NCBI GenBank assembly: GCA_043801115.1
Contig: JAZDMJ010000053.1
Span: forward strand, 1 to 22,379
From: CAZHUN01 sp043801115
GTDB taxonomy: Archaea; Iainarchaeota; Iainarchaeia; Iainarchaeales; UBA10191
Length of the DNA: 22,379 bases
Reading direction: 5' to 3'
Shown here: positions 6,346-13,904 of the stretch, piece after piece
Position numbering within the stretch: the stretch's first letter is position 1
How the letters are laid out: each line of letters begins with the position of its first letter
The notes under the pieces: generated by a model
Databases searched by the model: none
What the model was told of the DNA's origin: nothing
Seen by the model: only the letters and a program-made list of their open reading frames with translations
Translations under genes and position numbers: made by a program

Positions 6346-6915
6346 ATGAAGCGGAATGTGTTTGTGTGCGGTTTGGCGGGAAGCGGAAAGAGTTCGCTCG
6401 CGGACGATATTGGAAAAAGTCGCAAGCTGAAAGTGGTTCACACGTCTCGACTGTTGCGCGAAGTGGCAGGTTTTGAAAGCAAAAGCGAGGGATTTTGGGA
6501 AAAAGACAAGGGAATGCAGTTTTTGCAGGCGCGCATGCGCAATTACGAATTGGACAAGAAATTGGACCGTAAGTTGAAAGAATTGGCTTCGAAGGGCGGA
6601 AAAGTAATGGACTCTTGGACCATGCCCTGGCTATGGAAAGAACCAAAAGACGTGCGAATCTGGCTGGAAACGTCTTCGGAAGCGCGCGCCAGACGCATTG
6701 CCAAACGGGACAAAATCGAATTCGAGCGGGCGCTGAAAATGGTCAACGAACGGGACGACAAAAACGTGCGATTGTACTATTCCATGTACGGAATGCAGTT
6801 GGGAAAAGATTTCACTCCCTTCGACTTGATTTTGAAAACCGACTCTTTCAACCAAAAGCAAGTGTTCGAAATCGTGGACGCTTTTGTCAAAGTCGCGCTG
6901 AAGGCCAAAAAATGA
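6346..6915 (+). CDS. cmk: Archaeal-type cytidylate kinase
   Basis: Phosphorylates CMP/dCMP (possibly other NMPs) using ATP in pyrimidine nucleotide recycling. The 189-aa protein starts VFVCGLAGSGKSS with a full Walker A motif, followed by HTSRLLREVAG in the NMP-binding region, a KVMDSW strand, DVRIWLETSSEARARRIAKRD (LID region arginines) and FDLILKTD near the C-terminus, the order seen in small archaeal Cmk. The VLEGR-like motif of classical members is replaced by VMDSW, so specificity is not certain and adenylate-kinase-like activity (Fap7-like) cannot be excluded. It ends in an ATGA overlap with the FKBP gene. Confidence 0.8.
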   Translation: MKRNVFVCGLAGSGKSSLADDIGKSRKLKVVHTSRLLREVAGFESKSEGFWEKDKGMQFLQARMRNYELDKKLDRKLKELASKGGKVMDSWTMPWLWKEPKDVRIWLETSSEARARRIAKRDKIEFERALKMVNERDDKNVRLYYSMYGMQLGKDFTPFDLILKTDSFNQKQVFEIVDAFVKVALKAKK

Positions 6916-7403
6916 AGTGGAAAATTTTATTGCTGCTGGTGGGAATTTTGCTCGCCGTCGGATGCACGCAAGGGGGAAATGGAATGATTGTAGAAAACGG
7001 CGACACGGTTTCCGTGCAGTATATTGGAAAATTCACGGACGGAACCGTGTTCGACCAGAGCACGCCCGGAAACGATTTAAATTTCAAAGTGGGAGAGCAC
7101 AAAGTGATTGCCGGTTTTGAAAACGGAGTGTTGGGAATGAAAGAAGGGGAAACGAAAACCGTAACCATTCCCCCAGAGCAAGCATATGGGAACGAAAAAT
7201 CCTTCGCGCAGATTTCACTGCAGCAATTGAAAGACGTCAACATTGTTCCCACAGTGGGAATGCAGTTGCAATTGGGAACGGGAACCATTGCAACAATTGA
7301 TTCGATTGACGCGAATGGGGTCACAATTTCCTATTACGAGCACCCGCTCGGCGGAAAAACCCTCGTATTCGAAATTACGGTCGAAAAAATCGTACGGCCG
7401 TAA
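6912..7403 (+). CDS. FKBP-type peptidyl-prolyl isomerase, predicted lipoprotein
   Basis: A 163-aa protein that catalyses cis-trans isomerisation of X-Pro bonds outside the cell membrane. Residues 1-17 form a signal peptide (ILLLLVGILLAVG) followed by C18 in an LAVGC lipobox, so it should be anchored by lipid at the outer face. The FKBP domain covers about 27-163: VQYIGKFTDGTVFDQS, KVIAGFENGVLGMKEGE, IPPEQAYG and HPLGGKTLVFEITV. The order of segments, with an inserted stretch between AYG and HPL, is that of SlyD-like archaeal FKBPs. Linkage to cmk by ATGA overlap is probably for expression only. Confidence 0.92.
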   Translation: MKWKILLLLVGILLAVGCTQGGNGMIVENGDTVSVQYIGKFTDGTVFDQSTPGNDLNFKVGEHKVIAGFENGVLGMKEGETKTVTIPPEQAYGNEKSFAQISLQQLKDVNIVPTVGMQLQLGTGTIATIDSIDANGVTISYYEHPLGGKTLVFEITVEKIVRP

Positions 7404-7412
7404 GTGGCGGCT

Positions 7413-7447
7413 GTTTTTTCAAAAGGCTTTCGCCGAAGGCTTTTTTT
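7413..7447 (+). terminator. T-tract terminator region after FKBP
   Basis: A TTTTTT tract at 7413-7418 is followed by a small hairpin (GCTTTC 7426-7431, loop GCC, GAAGGC 7435-7440, one G-U pair) and a run of seven T at 7441-7447. T-tracts terminate archaeal transcription; the hairpin may help. Confidence 0.55.
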
Positions 7448-7471
7448 CCCAAGGCTTTTCTCAAAAGGCTT
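7423..7471 (+). repeat. Four AAGGCTT copies spaced 13-15 bp
   Basis: AAGGCTT begins at 7423, 7436, 7451 and 7465, giving helical-turn-like spacings of 13, 15 and 14 bp. The last copy overlaps the TATA box of the KaiC-like operon. It could be an operator array or a decayed tandem repeat. Confidence 0.55.
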
Positions 7472-7477
7472 AAAAAG
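7470..7477 (+). promoter_or_regulatory. TATA box of the KaiC-like operon
   Basis: TTAAAAAG is centred 24.5 nt before the ATG at 7498. The mRNA should be leaderless; no Shine-Dalgarno precedes the start. Confidence 0.6.
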
Positions 7478-7497
7478 GCCGAATACTTCTTTATAGC

Positions 7498-8202
7498 ATG
7501 GACCGCGTAGCAACGGGAATTACGGGACTGGACAAGCTCATTGACGGGGGCATTCCGCGGGGGGCAACTGTATTACTCTCCGGAGGAGCGGGAACGCTCA
7601 AAACCATCACGTCCATGCAGTACATTTACAACGGCGCCGTCCAATACAACGAGCCCGGAATTTACGTTACACTGGAAGAAGAAATCAAGAACATTTCGTG
7701 GAACATGGAAGCATTCGGATGGGACATCCACTCTTTGGAAGAAAAGGGAAAAATGAAACTGTACAGAATGAAACTGGACATTTCCAAAGATGTGAAAGCG
7801 CAAATCGACGCGGAATTGAAAGCGATTGCACTGCTCGTCAAAAAAATGGGCGCGAAGCGTCTTGTAATAGATTCGACGACTTCGCTGGGTATTTGGATTC
7901 CGGAAGTGGGATACTTGCGCTATATTCTCTACCAACTTGCTTCTGGACTGAAAGAAATGGGCGTTACTACAATTCTGACGGCGGAGACGAAGGGCGGACG
8001 GCAGGACTTTAGCGCGTTCGGAGTCGAAGAGTTTGTGGCGGATGGAGTGATTGCATTGTACTTTTCCCCGCCCAATAGGAGTATTTTCGTGCGCAAAATG
8101 CGCGGAACGGCGCACTCAAAAGGAGTGCACCCGATTGACGTTACTTCGAATGGAATGGAAGTCAAGTACCGCGACGAAGTGATGTGGGAAAGCATCAAGT
8201 AA
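7498..8202 (+). CDS. KaiC/RadA-like RecA-superfamily ATPase
   Basis: A 234-aa single-domain KaiC-like protein. It opens with the family hallmark TGITGLDKLIDGGIPRG, then the Walker A region G29-GAGTLKT-36, YVTLEEE carrying the catalytic acidic residues (E60-E62), Walker B RLVIDS (D125) and a C-terminal FVRKMRGTAHSKGVHP arginine-finger-like segment. The Walker A glycine before K35 is a leucine, so the phosphate loop is non-standard, although K35-T36 remain. Single-domain archaeal KaiC-like proteins are implicated in signalling, motility control and stress responses, but few have assigned roles. It is followed 18 nt later by a paralogue-like gene that lacks the P-loop; the two probably form a complex. 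Confidence 0.88.
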   Translation: MDRVATGITGLDKLIDGGIPRGATVLLSGGAGTLKTITSMQYIYNGAVQYNEPGIYVTLEEEIKNISWNMEAFGWDIHSLEEKGKMKLYRMKLDISKDVKAQIDAELKAIALLVKKMGAKRLVIDSTTSLGIWIPEVGYLRYILYQLASGLKEMGVTTILTAETKGGRQDFSAFGVEEFVADGVIALYFSPPNRSIFVRKMRGTAHSKGVHPIDVTSNGMEVKYRDEVMWESIK

Positions 8203-8220
8203 AAAAGATGCGGCGAAAGC

Positions 8221-8838
8221 ATGGCATCGAAAAAATCCAAAAAGAAAAAGACTGTTTCTGCTGCCTCTTCCATTCGGATTGAAGACATTTCCTACACGCC
8301 CGAAAACCGCATTGAAGAAGAAATCGGCAAAGGGGGCGCGTTCTCCATCCTCGTTTTATTTGACGGCACGAAGCACGAAATCGTGACCAAAGCATTAGTG
8401 GAACACTTCATCAAGGACGGGAAGAAAGGAGTTTACGTTTCCATCAACAAATCCCCTGTTGTGTTGGAAGAGCACTGGAAGCAGACTGTTTGGCACTACG
8501 ATTCTTCGAGCATTTTTTTCGTCGACTGCGTTTCAAAAAACGGGGGAGTGAAGAATTCCGTCAAAGTGGCCCCGCAAAACCTTTCCGACTTGGACATCGC
8601 GATTTCGGAAAGCGTGCACAAAAAGAACGCGCAGTTTTTGATCATCGACGGCCTTGCCACGCTGGCCATCTACAACGAGGAAAAGAGCTTGAAAAAGTTC
8701 GTCAAAAGTTTGGCGGAAAAGATTTCGCGCCACAAAATCCAAGGCATCGTCATGGCCACCCGCAGCGGAACCACGCAGGATTTGATTTCGGACGTTTCGC
8801 CGTTTTTTGACGAAGTGGTTGATTCGGAAAAATTATAG
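8221..8838 (+). CDS. RecA-fold protein without a P-loop, partner of the KaiC-like ATPase
   Basis: A 205-aa protein with a very basic N-terminal tail (MASKKSKKKKT) followed by a RecA-like core: GAFSILVLFDGTKHEIVTKALVEHF where the Walker A would be, KGVYVSIN, the hydrophobic FLIIDGLATLAIY strand at the Walker B position, and QGIVMATRSGTT. There is no GK[ST], so ATP hydrolysis is not expected. The D in FLIIDG is kept. Inactive KaiC/RadA-like proteins in archaea often act as partners or receptors. The lysine tail may bind nucleic acid or membrane. Its stop (8836-8838) is immediately adjacent to the histone stop on the other strand. Confidence 0.65.
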   Translation: MASKKSKKKKTVSAASSIRIEDISYTPENRIEEEIGKGGAFSILVLFDGTKHEIVTKALVEHFIKDGKKGVYVSINKSPVVLEEHWKQTVWHYDSSSIFFVDCVSKNGGVKNSVKVAPQNLSDLDIAISESVHKKNAQFLIIDGLATLAIYNEEKSLKKFVKSLAEKISRHKIQGIVMATRSGTTQDLISDVSPFFDEVVDSEKL

Positions 8839-9057
8839 TCACGCGTTTTTGACGGCGAGTTTGATGTCGGGAGCCGTAACTGTTTTTCGGTTCGCGTGCT
8901 TGGCCATTTCAGCGGCCTGTTGCGCAATCTTGATGGCTTTTTCTTCCAGCACTTCTCTCAACGCGGCCGCGGCTTCTTCGGAAACTCTCATGTTAGAATC
9001 CGCTCTGCGAATGAGTCTTTCTACTGCCGCCAGGGGCAAGTCGCTCTCTTCTGCCAT
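8839..9057 (-). CDS. Archaeal histone, HMf family
   Basis: A 72-aa histone-fold protein that wraps and compacts DNA as dimers and longer oligomers. The three helices are easily followed: LPLAAVERLIRRA (helix 1), VSEEAAAALREVLEEKAIKIAQQAAEMAKHA (long helix 2) and TAPDIKLAVKN (helix 3), with the DNA-contacting RKT in the second loop. There is no N- or C-terminal tail. The start at 9057 is chosen because the histone fold begins at once and a GAGGG ribosome binding site precedes it; the frame stays open to 9207 without histone similarity. It is a single-gene unit, tail to tail with zero spacing against the KaiC-like operon. Confidence 0.96.
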   Translation of the reverse strand: MAEESDLPLAAVERLIRRADSNMRVSEEAAAALREVLEEKAIKIAQQAAEMAKHANRKTVTAPDIKLAVKNA

Positions 9058-9061
9058 AATT

Positions 9062-9105
9062 TCCTTTCCCTCTAAACTGCTTGAAAGCCGAAAACAATAA
9101 AAACC
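9062..9105 (-). promoter_or_regulatory. Promoter and Shine-Dalgarno of the histone gene
   Basis: On the minus strand GGTTTTTATTG (9095-9105) lies 42 nt before the ATG, and GAGGGAAAGG (9062-9071) precedes it, giving a short leader of about 15 nt. This fits high-level expression with an SD, as for the tan1-like gene. Confidence 0.55.
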
Positions 9106-9212
9106 AGTCTGGCCTTTTTTGGGCAAAATCGGGAAAATGCGCGCTTTTTTCGCAATTTGAGGGGAGAATTCCGCTTTTTGAAGCGCTCGAGTGGAAATAC
9201 AGTGCAAGCGCG

Positions 9213-9220
9213 TTTTTATA
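9213..9220 (+). promoter_or_regulatory. TATA box of hef
   Basis: TTTTTATA within CGTTTTTATAGCG is centred 28.5 nt before the hef ATG at 9245. No Shine-Dalgarno is seen. The rest of the 187-bp gap between the histone and hef shows no gene. Confidence 0.55.
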
Positions 9221-9244
9221 GCGCTTTTCCCCTTCTAACACTTC

Positions 9245-11531
9245 ATGCCCGGCTTTGTAGAGCACCCGTTCATCAAGCCCGAACAAGTCGAAGCCCGGCT
9301 CTACCAGGAAGTGCTGGCCGCGCGCATTCTGGAAAAGGGAAACTCGCTCGTCGTTGCTCCGACTGCGTTGGGAAAAACCGTCATTGCCGCGCTCGTTTCC
9401 GCGGACGTGCTCAAAAACAAGCCCCACGCGAAAATTTTACTGCTTTCCCCCACCAAACCCCTTGCAGTACAACACCAGGAAAGTTTTCAAAAGATTTTGA
9501 ACATTGCGCCCGAAAAAATTGCCCTGCTTACGGGAAGCGTGGAGCCGAAAGAGCGCGAAATGATTTTCCAGGAAGCACAAATCGTCAGCGCCACTCCGCA
9601 AACCATTGAAAACGATATTGTGACGGGAAATTTGAAACTCGACCAGGTTGCATTGCTCATTTTCGACGAAGCGCACAGAGCAGTGGGAGACTACGCGTAT
9701 GTTTTCATCGCCCAGCAGTACATGAAACAGTGCCCCGCCCCGTTCATTCTCGCGCTGACGGCTTCTCCGGGAGGAGAAGAGGAAAAAATCAAGGACGTTT
9801 GCGACAAACTCTTCATTCAAAACATCGAAATCAAGACTGCCAAGGACGAAGACGTGAAAGAATACGTGAACGAAATCAACGTGGAATGGGAAAAAGTAGT
9901 ACTGCCTCCAGAGTTTTTGGAAGTCAAAAACGAGCTGAACGAGTTCGTCCGCGACCAGGTGAGAATGCTCAAAAAAACGGGATACGGAAAGAGCTTGTAC
10001 TTGAACTTCCAGCGCAAAACCGATTTATTGCAATTGCAGATGCAAATCCGAAGGGATATTATGCGCATTGCGGTGAAAAATCCTGCTGTTTATCAAGCCG
10101 CGAGCGCCGTAGCGGCAATATTGAAAGTCGAACACGCTTCCATTCTGCTCGAAACGCAGGGAATCCAAAGTTTGAACGAATATTTCGAAAAAATGCGCAC
10201 CAAGTCCACGCACGCGGGTGCTTCCAAAGCATTGAAGCGGATTGTAAAGGATCCGCGAATTGAAAAAGCCATGCAATTGAGCGCCGAATTGCAGGCGAAA
10301 GGAATCGCGCATCCCAAACTCGAACGGTTGAAAGAATTGCTCCAACAACAATTCGAACAGTTTCCCGAATCGCGCGTCATCGTGTTCAACCACTACCGCT
10401 CTTCCGCGGGATTTCTGGAAAAAGAATTGAAACATTTGCCCGGCGCCAAGCCCTTGCGCTTTGTCGGACAGGCCATGAAAGAAAACGACGCGGGAATGAC
10501 GCAAAAAAGGCAAAAAGAAGCGCTGGACGAATTCCGCGCGGGAAAATACAACACGCTGATAGCCACTTCGGTCGCCGAAGAAGGGCTCGACATTCCCCAA
10601 GTGGATTTAGTAATTTTTTACGAGCCCGTTCCCTCGGAAATCCGCCTGATTCAGCGAAGAGGGAGAACGGGAAGGGCGCGCGAAGGGCGGTGCATTATTT
10701 TGATGGCGAAAGAAACGCGCGACGAAGCATTCTTCTGGGCCGCGCAGAGCAAAGAGCGCAAAATGAACCAAACCTTGTTAAACATGAAAGAGAATCCCAT
10801 CGAAAAAAAGTACAAAATGGACAAACAGGAAACATTGTTCAAGTACACGGAAGAGGCGAAGGACAAAATCCTCATTTACGCAGACACGCGCGAACAGGCT
10901 TCCAGCGTTACAAAAAAATTAATCAACATGGGCGTGCTCGTCAAAGTCAAACAAATGGAAACCGCGGACTTTGTATTGACGGACGAAATCGCGGTGGAGC
11001 GCAAAACCGTGGAGGATTTTTTGAACAGCATGATTGACGGAAGACTATTCGGCCAATTGTTGAAAATGGCGACGAACTACGAAAAGCCGTTGCTGTTGGT
11101 GGAGGGGAATCCGGAAGAATTGTTTTCCACGCGCAACATTCACAAGAACGCTATCATGGGAGCAATGACTTCAATTGCATTGAATTACAAAATCCCCGTA
11201 CTGTTTTCCAAGGACGAGAACGAAACCGCAGAATATTTGCACGTCATTGCCAAGCGCGAACAGTTGGGAAAGGGAAAAGAGATTTCGCTCCGCGTGGGCG
11301 CAAAAGGACTCACGCTCCAAGAGCAACAGCAGTACATGCTGGAAGGCCTGCCCACAGTGGGACCCACGTTGGCCAAGAATTTGCTCGAACACTTCGGCTC
11401 GGTAAAGAAAGTATTGAACGCTTCGGAAAAGCGCTTGCAAAAAGTCGCCAAAATCGGCGAAAAAAAAGGCGAAAGAAATACGCAAAGTGGTAGACGCGGA
11501 GTATAAGGTGGAAGGGGAGGAGAAAAAATGA
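9245..11531 (+). CDS. hef: Hef-type helicase/nuclease (FANCM/XPF family), frameshifted near its 3' end
   Basis: Processes stalled replication forks and branched DNA. The SF2 helicase half has APTALGKT (residues ~36-43), FDEAH (139-143), LTASPGG and QRRGRTGR (~470-477). The XPF nuclease half has TADFVLTDEIAVERKTVEDFL around residue 584, the ERKxxxD catalytic motif. A helix-hairpin-helix tail begins LPTVGPTLAKNLLEHFG. As read, the frame ends at 11506 with an unlikely tail after IGEKK. Dropping one A from the run of eight at 11460-11467 gives IGEKKAKEIRKVVDAEYK, the expected end of the second HhH, with a stop at 11529-11531 that overlaps the next start as ATGA. The corrected length is 761 aa. 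Sequencing error or a real slip at the homopolymer are both possible. Confidence 0.93.
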
Positions 11532-11948
11532 AATACTGCTGGCCAATCGAGGAAAAGTTTGTCAAAAAGATTGACCGAAAGAGTTCAAAAGCGCACAAAA
11601 TCTATCCGCACGCGGTAGATTTTTTCGCGCCCCCTTGGAACGCCCATAATCGCAGCCGCGGATGGAATTGTTATTGACTTCAAAGACTCTTCCAACGCGA
11701 AAGGTTCGGCAAAACGGTTTGAAGAGTTTGAAAACTTTGTCGAAATCCGACATGGAAACGAGTATTCATACTATGGCCACATCCAGAAAGGAAGCGCAAG
11801 AGTGAAAGTCGGCCAAAAAGTAAAAAGCGGGCAAACAATCGCCAAAGTCGGAAGAACGGGCTGGATGGCAAACCTTCCCGAACCGCACGTGCACTTCATG
11901 GTTGGAAAATATTTCATGAAAACAATTCCCATCCGATTCAAAAAGTGA
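11528..11948 (+). pseudogene. M23-family (LytM-like) metallopeptidase, frameshifted
   Basis: Begins at the ATGA overlap with corrected hef. The first frame reads to PHAVDFFAP and then to an early stop at 11666-11668. Removing one C from CCCCC (11631-11635 region) gives APLGTPIIAAADGIVIDF and continues to the stop at 11946-11948, a 139-aa protein. Family marks are the HxxD of PHAVDF, the GTPIIAAADGIV strand, YYGHIQKGSARVKVGQKVKSGQTIAKVG, and the zinc HxH in PEPHVHFMVG. M23 enzymes cut glycyl bonds in peptidoglycan; archaeal versions have unknown substrates. No signal peptide is present, so an intracellular or non-lytic role is possible. The two +1 shifts here and in hef are about 170 bp apart. 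Confidence 0.8.
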
Positions 11949-12213
11949 GTCCATGTACTTCATCGGCATAGATTTGGCGTGGTCGGAAAGGAACGATTCG
12001 GGCGTTGCGATTGTTTCGGGCGGAAAGCGTCTTTCCCGTTCCTGTCGGAGCTGTAATTAAGGTGTTTTCCCTGCGGCGGATGTTCAGAATCGCGAAGCGC
12101 TGCGGCTCCGTGAACTCTTTGAACTTCCACTTGAACCATGCGCCGAGCAAAGGGTGGAGCGACGCGTAAATCTCGGAATCGGAATGCTTTTCAGTTTGAA
12201 TCGAAACGGCCAT
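11938..12213 (-). pseudogene. Lhr-type helicase gene, 5' fragment
   Basis: From the ATG at 12213 the protein reads LHPLLGAWFKWKFKEFTEPQ (Q-motif region) then NTLITAPTGTGKTLSA, the Walker A of large helicase-related (Lhr) SF2 helicases. Lhr-like proteins are normally about 800-900 aa and unwind DNA/RNA hybrids in repair. Here the similarity stops right after motif I at ~12019, and the frame then runs antisense through the DUF429 fragment to 11938. All later helicase motifs are missing, so the product would be inactive. The promoter (TATA centred 26.5 nt upstream) is intact. The identity of the fragment is quite sure; the Lhr subfamily is moderately sure. Confidence 0.75.
11953..12060 (+). pseudogene. 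DUF429 (RNase H-like) gene, 5' fragment
   Basis: Starting four bases after the M23 stop, the first ~24 codons read YFIGIDLAWSERNDSGVAI, which is the characteristic N-terminus of the DUF429 predicted RNase H-like nuclease family (GIDLAWS with the first catalytic Asp). After the GGK at about 12018-12027 the similarity ends and the frame stops at 12060. A complete member would be 200 aa or more. The remaining bases belong to the lhr fragment on the opposite strand, so the gene is cut by the same junction. Confidence 0.6.
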
Positions 12214-12234
12214 TGAAACAGAAATGGTTGGAAC

Positions 12235-12244
12235 GGTTTAAAAC
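12235..12244 (-). promoter_or_regulatory. TATA box of the lhr fragment
   Basis: GTTTTAAACC on the minus strand is centred 26.5 nt before the ATG at 12213, the standard leaderless spacing of this genome. Confidence 0.55.
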
Positions 12245-12266
12245 GCGAGGGGAAGCGGAGTTCCGG

Positions 12267-12989
12267 TCAACGTACGATTTTTTCCAAGTCTTTCAAACTG
12301 TTCAAAACATACTCGGGACGGATTTTGTCCAGCTCTTCTTCGCGCTTCACCGTCGGCTTCAAAATCGCCACTTTCATTCCCAATTTTTTGGCAGCCCCAT
12401 CTTCAATCAAATTGTCCCCCACCATGAGGCACTCTCGGGGGAGAATTTTTTCTTTTTTTCCTCTGTTTATTCGGCGCAACATTTCGTGAAATATTTCGAC
12501 CTCGCTCTTTGGGCTTCCAAACTCGTGACTCATGATAAAATGCGCAAAGTATTTTCGAACTTTGAGTCTTTTGGCCATTTTAAGACTCGAATCGGTTCGA
12601 GTGTTTGAAATTACGCAAAGAATAAAGCGTTTCTTTTTTAAAAACTCTAGAATACTCAGCGTGCCGGGCATTAATTTGACTTGTTTGGAAAGTCTTGAAT
12701 AGTAGGCATTTTCGCATTCAATTGTCAGCTTTTTTGAAGGACGTTTAATCCCGAGCTCTTGGAGCAGTGTCCGAGAGTAAATAAGCCAGTCATTTTGCTT
12801 GATAGAATAGGGAATGAGATTGGTTTTTTCTTTCATTTTTTTCAAGGCAAGGTCAAATTCTTTGTTGGAGAACTTGAAACCTTGTTTTGTTAAAACCTGT
12901 TTTTCTGGCCTTTCTTTGAGCGCTTTTTTTGAAGCGCCCGAAATATCCGCCAACGTGTCCCCAAAGTCGAAAAATACCGCTTTGAACAT
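12267..12989 (-). CDS. HAD-superfamily hydrolase (subfamily IA-like)
   Basis: A 240-aa HAD phosphatase. Motif I is FDFGDTLAD (nucleophile D8 and D10 replaced by G in DFGDT with the second Asp one residue later, as in many IA members written DxGxT), motif II is VISNTRT, motif III is the lysine in GSPKSE, and motif IV is VGDNLIEDGAAKKLG. A helical cap sits between residues 15 and 90. The substrate is not predictable. The start at 12989 lies one base after the stop of the small membrane protein gene, so it closes the CDP-alcohol phosphotransferase operon. Most of the gene (about 12440-12900) is distinctly A/T-rich (12601-12660 has about 18 G/C in 60), unlike its operon partners, suggesting acquisition from another source. 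Confidence 0.88.
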   Translation of the reverse strand: MFKAVFFDFGDTLADISGASKKALKERPEKQVLTKQGFKFSNKEFDLALKKMKEKTNLIPYSIKQNDWLIYSRTLLQELGIKRPSKKLTIECENAYYSRLSKQVKLMPGTLSILEFLKKKRFILCVISNTRTDSSLKMAKRLKVRKYFAHFIMSHEFGSPKSEVEIFHEMLRRINRGKKEKILPRECLMVGDNLIEDGAAKKLGMKVAILKPTVKREEELDKIRPEYVLNSLKDLEKIVR

Positions 12990-12990
12990 G

Positions 12991-13260
12991 CTATTGCTTC
13001 CGTTTTCCGATTTTTTTGGGCAAGTTTTTGAACGCGGTGGCGTGCTTGTGCTGTTCGCGCGTCACCGTGTCCGAGTAAACCGAATACCATACGAGGATTT
13101 TGGCCACGAGGGCGATGAAGACGAAAAAGAACGTGGCTGTCAAAGTGTGCTTGTATGCGGGAGAATCGTAAATGAATTTGAGCGCGAACGAGGCGAACAA
13201 AAAAAGCCCGGCGATGCCCAAACCTGCTACGTAAATTTTGTTCAATACGGGATAATTCAT
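12991..13260 (-). CDS. Small two-helix membrane protein, 89 aa, unknown function
   Basis: The protein MNYPVLNKIYVAG... has two hydrophobic segments: LGIAGLFLFASFALKFIY (about 13-31) and TLTATFFFVFIALVAKILVWY (about 39-59), then a basic cytoplasmic-type tail ending KNLPKKIGKRKQ. I do not recognise a family. The start at 13260 forms an ATGA overlap with the CDP-alcohol phosphotransferase stop, and the HAD gene follows after one base, so a role with the membrane lipid enzyme is possible. A longer frame upstream overlaps the phosphotransferase in another frame and is not used. Confidence 0.75.
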   Translation of the reverse strand: MNYPVLNKIYVAGLGIAGLFLFASFALKFIYDSPAYKHTLTATFFFVFIALVAKILVWYSVYSDTVTREQHKHATAFKNLPKKIGKRKQ

Positions 13261-13904
13261 TTGCGCGCCTTTTTGGGATTTTGCAAGTAGGGCAACAATG
13301 TTTTGGACTTTTGCGCGTGCTTGATGCACCATTTCGCGTATTCCACGCGCTGGACGAATCCGACCAAAGTAATGGTTCCCACGAGCAAGAGCATGGCCTG
13401 CAAGGCGAGGAGCGCGTCCGAAGAAGGTAAAAGCGCGGCCAACAGCATTCCCAGCAACAAAATGGCCAAACGGTCCGCGCGCTCTCCAATGCCGGGCCAG
13501 TCGTGATTGTCCATCACGGCCACCAGCGCGGCACGGGGCTTGGCGTACGAAACGAGCAATGTTCCGGCGAGCGCGAAAAAGGCAAACAAGGGAAGATAGA
13601 ATACAAAGCCGGCCAAAAACAATACTTCCACGACTTTGTCCACGATGGCGTCCAAATAGTTTCCAAACGGAGTCACTTGGTTCAACGCTTTCGCAACACT
13701 GCCGTCCAATACGTCGATAGCAAACGCGCACAAGGCGACGACGAACGCGAACGCGAACTGGAACTGGGAAACGTAAAACGCGGCCAAAGCCGCGAACGGA
13801 ATCGCGAGCAATGAAAATGCGTTCGCGGAAATGCCCGAGCGCGCGATGACTTGGCCAATTTGGAGCAAGTAGGGCTTGAACGTTTCGCGCCATTGTGCAA
13901 GCAT
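13257..13904 (-). CDS. CDP-alcohol phosphatidyltransferase family membrane enzyme
   Basis: Moves a phospho-lipid group from CDP-archaeol (or similar) to an alcohol such as inositol phosphate, glycerol phosphate or serine, building polar head groups. The 215-aa protein has the diagnostic motif D64xxDG-xx-A-K72-x8-G81-x3-D85-x3-D89; the usual Arg after Ala is Lys. Several membrane helices flank it (SLLAIPFAALAAFYV, VLFLAGFVFYLPLFAFFALAG, LAILLLGMLLAALL). The start at 13904 is set by the shared TATA box about 29 nt upstream. Which head group is used cannot be told by eye; archaetidylinositol-phosphate synthase is the commonest archaeal relative. Confidence 0.9.
   Translation of the reverse strand: MLAQWRETFKPYLLQIGQVIARSGISANAFSLLAIPFAALAAFYVSQFQFAFAFVVALCAFAIDVLDGSVAKALNQVTPFGNYLDAIVDKVVEVLFLAGFVFYLPLFAFFALAGTLLVSYAKPRAALVAVMDNHDWPGIGERADRLAILLLGMLLAALLPSSDALLALQAMLLLVGTITLVGFVQRVEYAKWCIKHAQKSKTLLPYLQNPKKARK

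Noticed and set aside
13261..13893. N-terminal extension of the 89-aa membrane protein
   Set aside because: It overlaps the CDP-alcohol phosphotransferase in another frame, is Arg-rich and lacks similarity; the ATGA overlap at 13260 gives a better start.
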